From NCBI GenBank assembly GCA_046565505.1, contig JBKHYJ010000061.1, positions 186,001 through 250,000 of the forward strand: DNA of 64,000 bases, written 5' to 3'. The notes below the pieces were generated by a model. It saw only the letters and a list, made by a program, of their open reading frames with translations, made no database searches and was not told where the DNA came from. Source of the stretch: JBKHYJ01 sp046565505 (GTDB lineage Bacteria; Acidobacteriota; Blastocatellia; UBA7656). Numbering within the stretch: the first letter of the stretch is position 1; each line of letters opens with the position of its first letter. Shown here one piece after another: positions 61,448 through 64,000 of this stretch. The position numbers and the translations under genes were made by a program.

Positions 61448-61840
61448 GGCGAGTTTGACACGGGGGCGACCCTCGGGTCGCACGACTCCCACGTTGAGGC
61501 CGCGCCTCGCGCTCAAAAACCGCGCGCCCGGAATAAATCATCCAACCACGCTTCACTCGCGTGGGACCACCTCCCCATTACGACGGGGACCATCACAAAC
61601 CCGAAAGTCGGGGCTGCGCGGGCTTTCGACTCCTAATTCAGCATTCATCGAGAGGGGACAAAACGGGCCGAATTCTTTTAGTACGCCCACATGGGTGTAT
61701 TCAAGAAGGCAATAAGAGGATGGGCCATTCTCTTATTGATTTTAGAAGTCATATCGGGCTTGACTCCGGAATGATGATTGCCTGTGAAACCGAAGGACGC
61801 CACCGATTATAAGTAATCACCGAAGAGGAACTATAAGAAC
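61448..61840. other. 393-nt gap before the TerY-like gene
   Basis: No convincing gene; small frames here (61455-61715 and 61561-61812) have low-complexity or irregular translations and no SD. A GCGACCC/GGGTCGC dyad near 61470 is too tight to be a good hairpin. A promoter for the TerY-like gene is expected in the last 150 nt, where GC content drops. Confidence 0.45.
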
Positions 61841-62560
61841 ATGAGCAAACGACCGGGCGGTGAACTGGCGACGAGGCCATTACATTTCATCTGGATTGCC
61901 GACAGCTCCGGCTCCATGGCGGTCGATGGTAAGATACAGGCCCTGAACAACGCCATACGGGAAGCGATACCTCACATGCAAAAAGTCGCGGACGAGAACC
62001 CGAACGCGCAAGTGCTTGTGCGCGCCATCAGGTTCTCTAATGGCGCGCAGTGGCACATCTCCCAGCCTACGCAGGTCGCGGACTTCAAATGGGAAGACCT
62101 TAGCGCCGACGGCGAGACGCACATGGGTAAAGCCCTCTCGATGGTCGCCGAGCAGTTAAAGATTCCGCCGATGACCGACCGCGCGCTGCCGCCGGTCCTC
62201 GTGCTGATCTCCGACGGCCAGCCTACGGACGACTTTCAGGGCGGCCTCAAGGCGCTGATGGACCAGCCCTGGGGCAGAAAAGCAGTCCGCATCGCCATCT
62301 CGATAGGCGCGGACGCCGACGACGAAGTGCTACAAAAATTCATAGGCAATCCCGAGATGAAGCCCTTACAGGCGAACAACCCCGAGAGCCTCGTCAGGCA
62401 TATCAAGTGGGTGTCCACGGCCGTGCTGAAGTCCGCCTCGTCCCCGGCCAGCCAGACAAAAGACTCGCCCTCGCCCGCCGTCAACGTGCCTATTCCCGCG
62501 GCCCCGTCCGCGCCCGCGGCCGCCGGCGGCGGAGGTAGTGAACCGACCGACGTCTGGTAG
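61841..62560 (+). CDS. TerY-like von Willebrand factor A protein
   Basis: 239 aa. A vWA domain fills residues 12-200. The MIDAS motif is intact (DSSGS; Asp21, Ser23, Ser25), with the later metal Thr/Asp in DGETHMGKAL and LISDGQPTDD. The C-terminal 40 residues are Pro/Ala-rich. It resembles the TerY protein of tellurite-resistance-associated modules, here followed by a PP2C phosphatase and a further gene with close or overlapping junctions. Cytoplasmic. Role: metal-dependent protein-protein contact within a phospho-signalling module (inference from gene order). Confidence 0.88.
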   Translation: MSKRPGGELATRPLHFIWIADSSGSMAVDGKIQALNNAIREAIPHMQKVADENPNAQVLVRAIRFSNGAQWHISQPTQVADFKWEDLSADGETHMGKALSMVAEQLKIPPMTDRALPPVLVLISDGQPTDDFQGGLKALMDQPWGRKAVRIAISIGADADDEVLQKFIGNPEMKPLQANNPESLVRHIKWVSTAVLKSASSPASQTKDSPSPAVNVPIPAAPSAPAAAGGGGSEPTDVW

Positions 62561-62570
62561 AGCGCATCGA

Positions 62571-63671
62571 ATGGCGACCGGGGCAGAAAACACACGATGG
62601 CTCGTCATAGGCAGCAGCGTGATAGGGGCCTCGCACATCAGGGCGGGCTTGCCCAATCAGGACGCCGTGGGCTGGCTACAGAAATCAGGGCCGGGCCGCT
62701 CTTTGATCGTGTCCGCGTCCGACGGCCACGGCAGCGCGAAATACTTCCGCAGCCATGTAGGCTCCCGCCTCGCCGTGGAGACCGCGATAGCCCTCGGCCA
62801 GGAATTCCTCGACGGCCAGCCTGACATTAAGAACCTTTCGGCGATAAAGCGCACCGCCGAGGAGCGGCTGCCTCAGGAGATATCACGCAGGTGGAGGGAC
62901 GCCGTCGAAGCGCACCTGGAGAGCAACCCCATATCTGCCGAAGAGATGGACGCGCTTGAGAAAAAAGACGGCGTCGCCGCGAGTGAGGCTATTCAAGAGA
63001 GGCCGATGCATGCATACGGCGCGACAGTTCTGACGGTGCTCGTGGAGGAATCCTTCATACTATACCTGCAGCTCGGCGACGGCGACATACTGCTCGTCTC
63101 AGATGGCGGCGACGTAGAAAGGCCGTTGCCGAAAGACGAAAGGCTCTTCGCCAATGAGACCACGTCGCTCAGCTCGCGGAATGCATGGTCGGACTTCCGA
63201 TTCGGCTTTCAAACTCTGGTCGGCCCGCCGCCCGCGCTGATCTTACTGTCAACCGACGGGTATGCAAACTCATTCATCAGCGATGAAGCCTTCCTCAAGG
63301 TCGGCAAAGATTTCTTGGATATGATCCGCGCGGACGGGTTGGACAAAGTGAGCGCGAGCCTTGAGGGGTGGCTCAGCGAGGCGTCGGCGGCAGGCAGCGG
63401 CGATGACATCACGCTGGCGATCATTTGCCGCGCGGACGCTTTGAGCGGCACCGGTCATGGATTTTCCGCCGGCGAGGCCGCGCCCGCCGCGGAGCAATCA
63501 AGCGCCGACACGGCGGCGGCAGGTAAGGCATCGACAGACAAAAAAACGGCGGGCGAGGGCTCTTCAGAGCCGGCCGGAATGCCCGCGGGTTCTCCGCCGG
63601 CGGGGCCATCATCAGCGGAGGCTTCTACCGCCGGGGAGCAAGCCGTAGCGCCCGAGGAAGAAAAGTCGTGA
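62571..63671 (+). CDS. PP2C-type protein phosphatase (TerY-linked)
   Basis: 366 aa from the ATG at 62571; a GTG at 62538 overlapping the TerY gene is an alternative with a poorly spaced SD. Metal-binding motifs are Asp31 (PNQDAVGW), Asp51-Gly52 (SASDGHGSAKYF), LGDGDILLVS, STDGYANSF and SGDDITLAII. The last 70 residues are a low-complexity Ala/Pro/Ser tail. It differs from the membrane-anchored PP2C at 17076 and has no transmembrane helix. It sits between TerY and the next gene, whose GTG overlaps its stop. Confidence 0.88.
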   Translation: MATGAENTRWLVIGSSVIGASHIRAGLPNQDAVGWLQKSGPGRSLIVSASDGHGSAKYFRSHVGSRLAVETAIALGQEFLDGQPDIKNLSAIKRTAEERLPQEISRRWRDAVEAHLESNPISAEEMDALEKKDGVAASEAIQERPMHAYGATVLTVLVEESFILYLQLGDGDILLVSDGGDVERPLPKDERLFANETTSLSSRNAWSDFRFGFQTLVGPPPALILLSTDGYANSFISDEAFLKVGKDFLDMIRADGLDKVSASLEGWLSEASAAGSGDDITLAIICRADALSGTGHGFSAGEAAPAAEQSSADTAAAGKASTDKKTAGEGSSEPAGMPAGSPPAGPSSAEASTAGEQAVAPEEEKS

Positions 63672-64000
63672 ACGATTCAGTGCGACAAACGCTCGCCGAG
63701 ATCATCAACAAATATGGCCGTTCGCTGGTCGATGATCCGCGCCGCTGCGAAGCGATGCTCAGGGACCTTTGCGGCCAGTACAAGAAGGAAATCAACGTGC
63801 TCGTGGGCGCCCTGAAGGAGAGGGTGGCGCTTGACCTGATGGCCTCATCGCCCGCCGTGCCAGAGGCCGTGCTTCGGGCTCGCCTCGAGCGGCGGCTGCG
63901 CGACGACCTCGGATTATCCGAAGAGGCTTCGAGTTGGGCGGTCGAATCCTGGGCCATCGCTCTGGGCGCGGCTTCAATCATGGAGCCGCGGGAAGGCGGC
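63668..64000 (+). CDS. N-terminal part of a helical-domain protein (cut by window edge)
   Basis: 111 residues read off the right edge, starting with a GTG that overlaps the PP2C stop (GTGA). The segment is all-helical (VRQTLAEIINKYGRSLVDD, RRCEAMLRDLCGQYKKEI, ALKERVALDLM, RRLRDDLGLSEEASSWAVES). I have the impression of a recurring N-terminal helical domain found before kinase, TPR or other effector domains, but I cannot name it with certainty. A kinase completing the vWA-PP2C set may follow outside the window. Confidence 0.7.
   Translation, partial: MNDSVRQTLAEIINKYGRSLVDDPRRCEAMLRDLCGQYKKEINVLVGALKERVALDLMASSPAVPEAVLRARLERRLRDDLGLSEEASSWAVESWAIALGAASIMEPREGG

Noticed and set aside
61455..61812. 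Two short plus-strand frames before the TerY-like gene
   Set aside because: No SD, irregular composition and mutually overlapping frames; not supported as genes.

Overview
The window is a continuous stretch of high-GC bacterial chromosome. There is no sign of phage, insertion sequences, CRISPR arrays, rRNA or recognisable tRNA. The gene content points to the Acidobacteriota, probably Blastocatellia-like (inference from gene families; no marker gene was searched): a giant TonB-dependent receptor with an N-terminal carboxypeptidase-regulatory-like domain, paired secreted TPR and FG-GAP/UnbV proteins, a DUF1501/DUF1800 pair, and membrane-anchored proteins with the acidobacterial-style N-terminal regulator domain.

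Layout. 1-10957, all on the minus strand: a two-subunit M16 peptidase pair (the second cut by the window edge), a secreted TPR protein with a clear intrinsic terminator, a small membrane protein, the threonine-to-glycine operon tdh-kbl, a Sua5-type t6A enzyme, a threonyl-tRNA synthetase that lacks the TGS domain, and an RluA-type pseudouridine synthase. 11627-16767: a secreted PPC-domain protein, a large secreted beta-propeller protein and queG. 17076-21858, plus strand: a phospho-signalling cluster (PP2C phosphatase, Ser/Thr kinase with SH3 tail, FhaA-like FHA protein, small helical protein), facing an orphan receiver protein. 22360-31407, minus strand: amidase with a small Tat-signal partner, an APC-type permease, a KdpE/KdpD-like two-component system, a family 39 type membrane glycosyltransferase and a lipoprotein. 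An array of 11-bp repeats stands between the response regulator and the permease. 31666-40794: Cys-rich metallothionein-like protein, HD-domain protein, a secreted protein, DUF1501/DUF1800, a HerA-like ATPase, hutI and an aldo/keto reductase.

40878-58023 is one long co-directional minus-strand block: TonB-dependent receptor, a decayed TPR gene, TPR + FG-GAP/UnbV, a small secreted helical protein, TPR + FG-GAP/UnbV again, a SIS-domain amino-sugar enzyme, a GH20 hexosaminidase and a GH3 glycosidase. It reads as an outer-membrane uptake and amino-sugar/glycan breakdown locus. Divergent from the receptor are two tandem paralogous transmembrane regulator-like proteins (58493-61447) whose C-terminal domain I do not recognise. 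They are the best candidate here for an undescribed system, possibly a ToxR/CadC-like pair governing the receptor locus; a perfect inverted repeat lies in the shared intergenic region.

61841-64000 (right edge): a TerY-like von Willebrand A protein, a second PP2C phosphatase and the start of a further helical-domain protein, with overlapping or close junctions. This looks like the beginning of a TerY-phosphorylation-type signalling module that continues outside the window.

Start codons were moved inward from the longest frame where a Shine-Dalgarno (SD) motif and signal peptide supported it; those choices are stated entry by entry.
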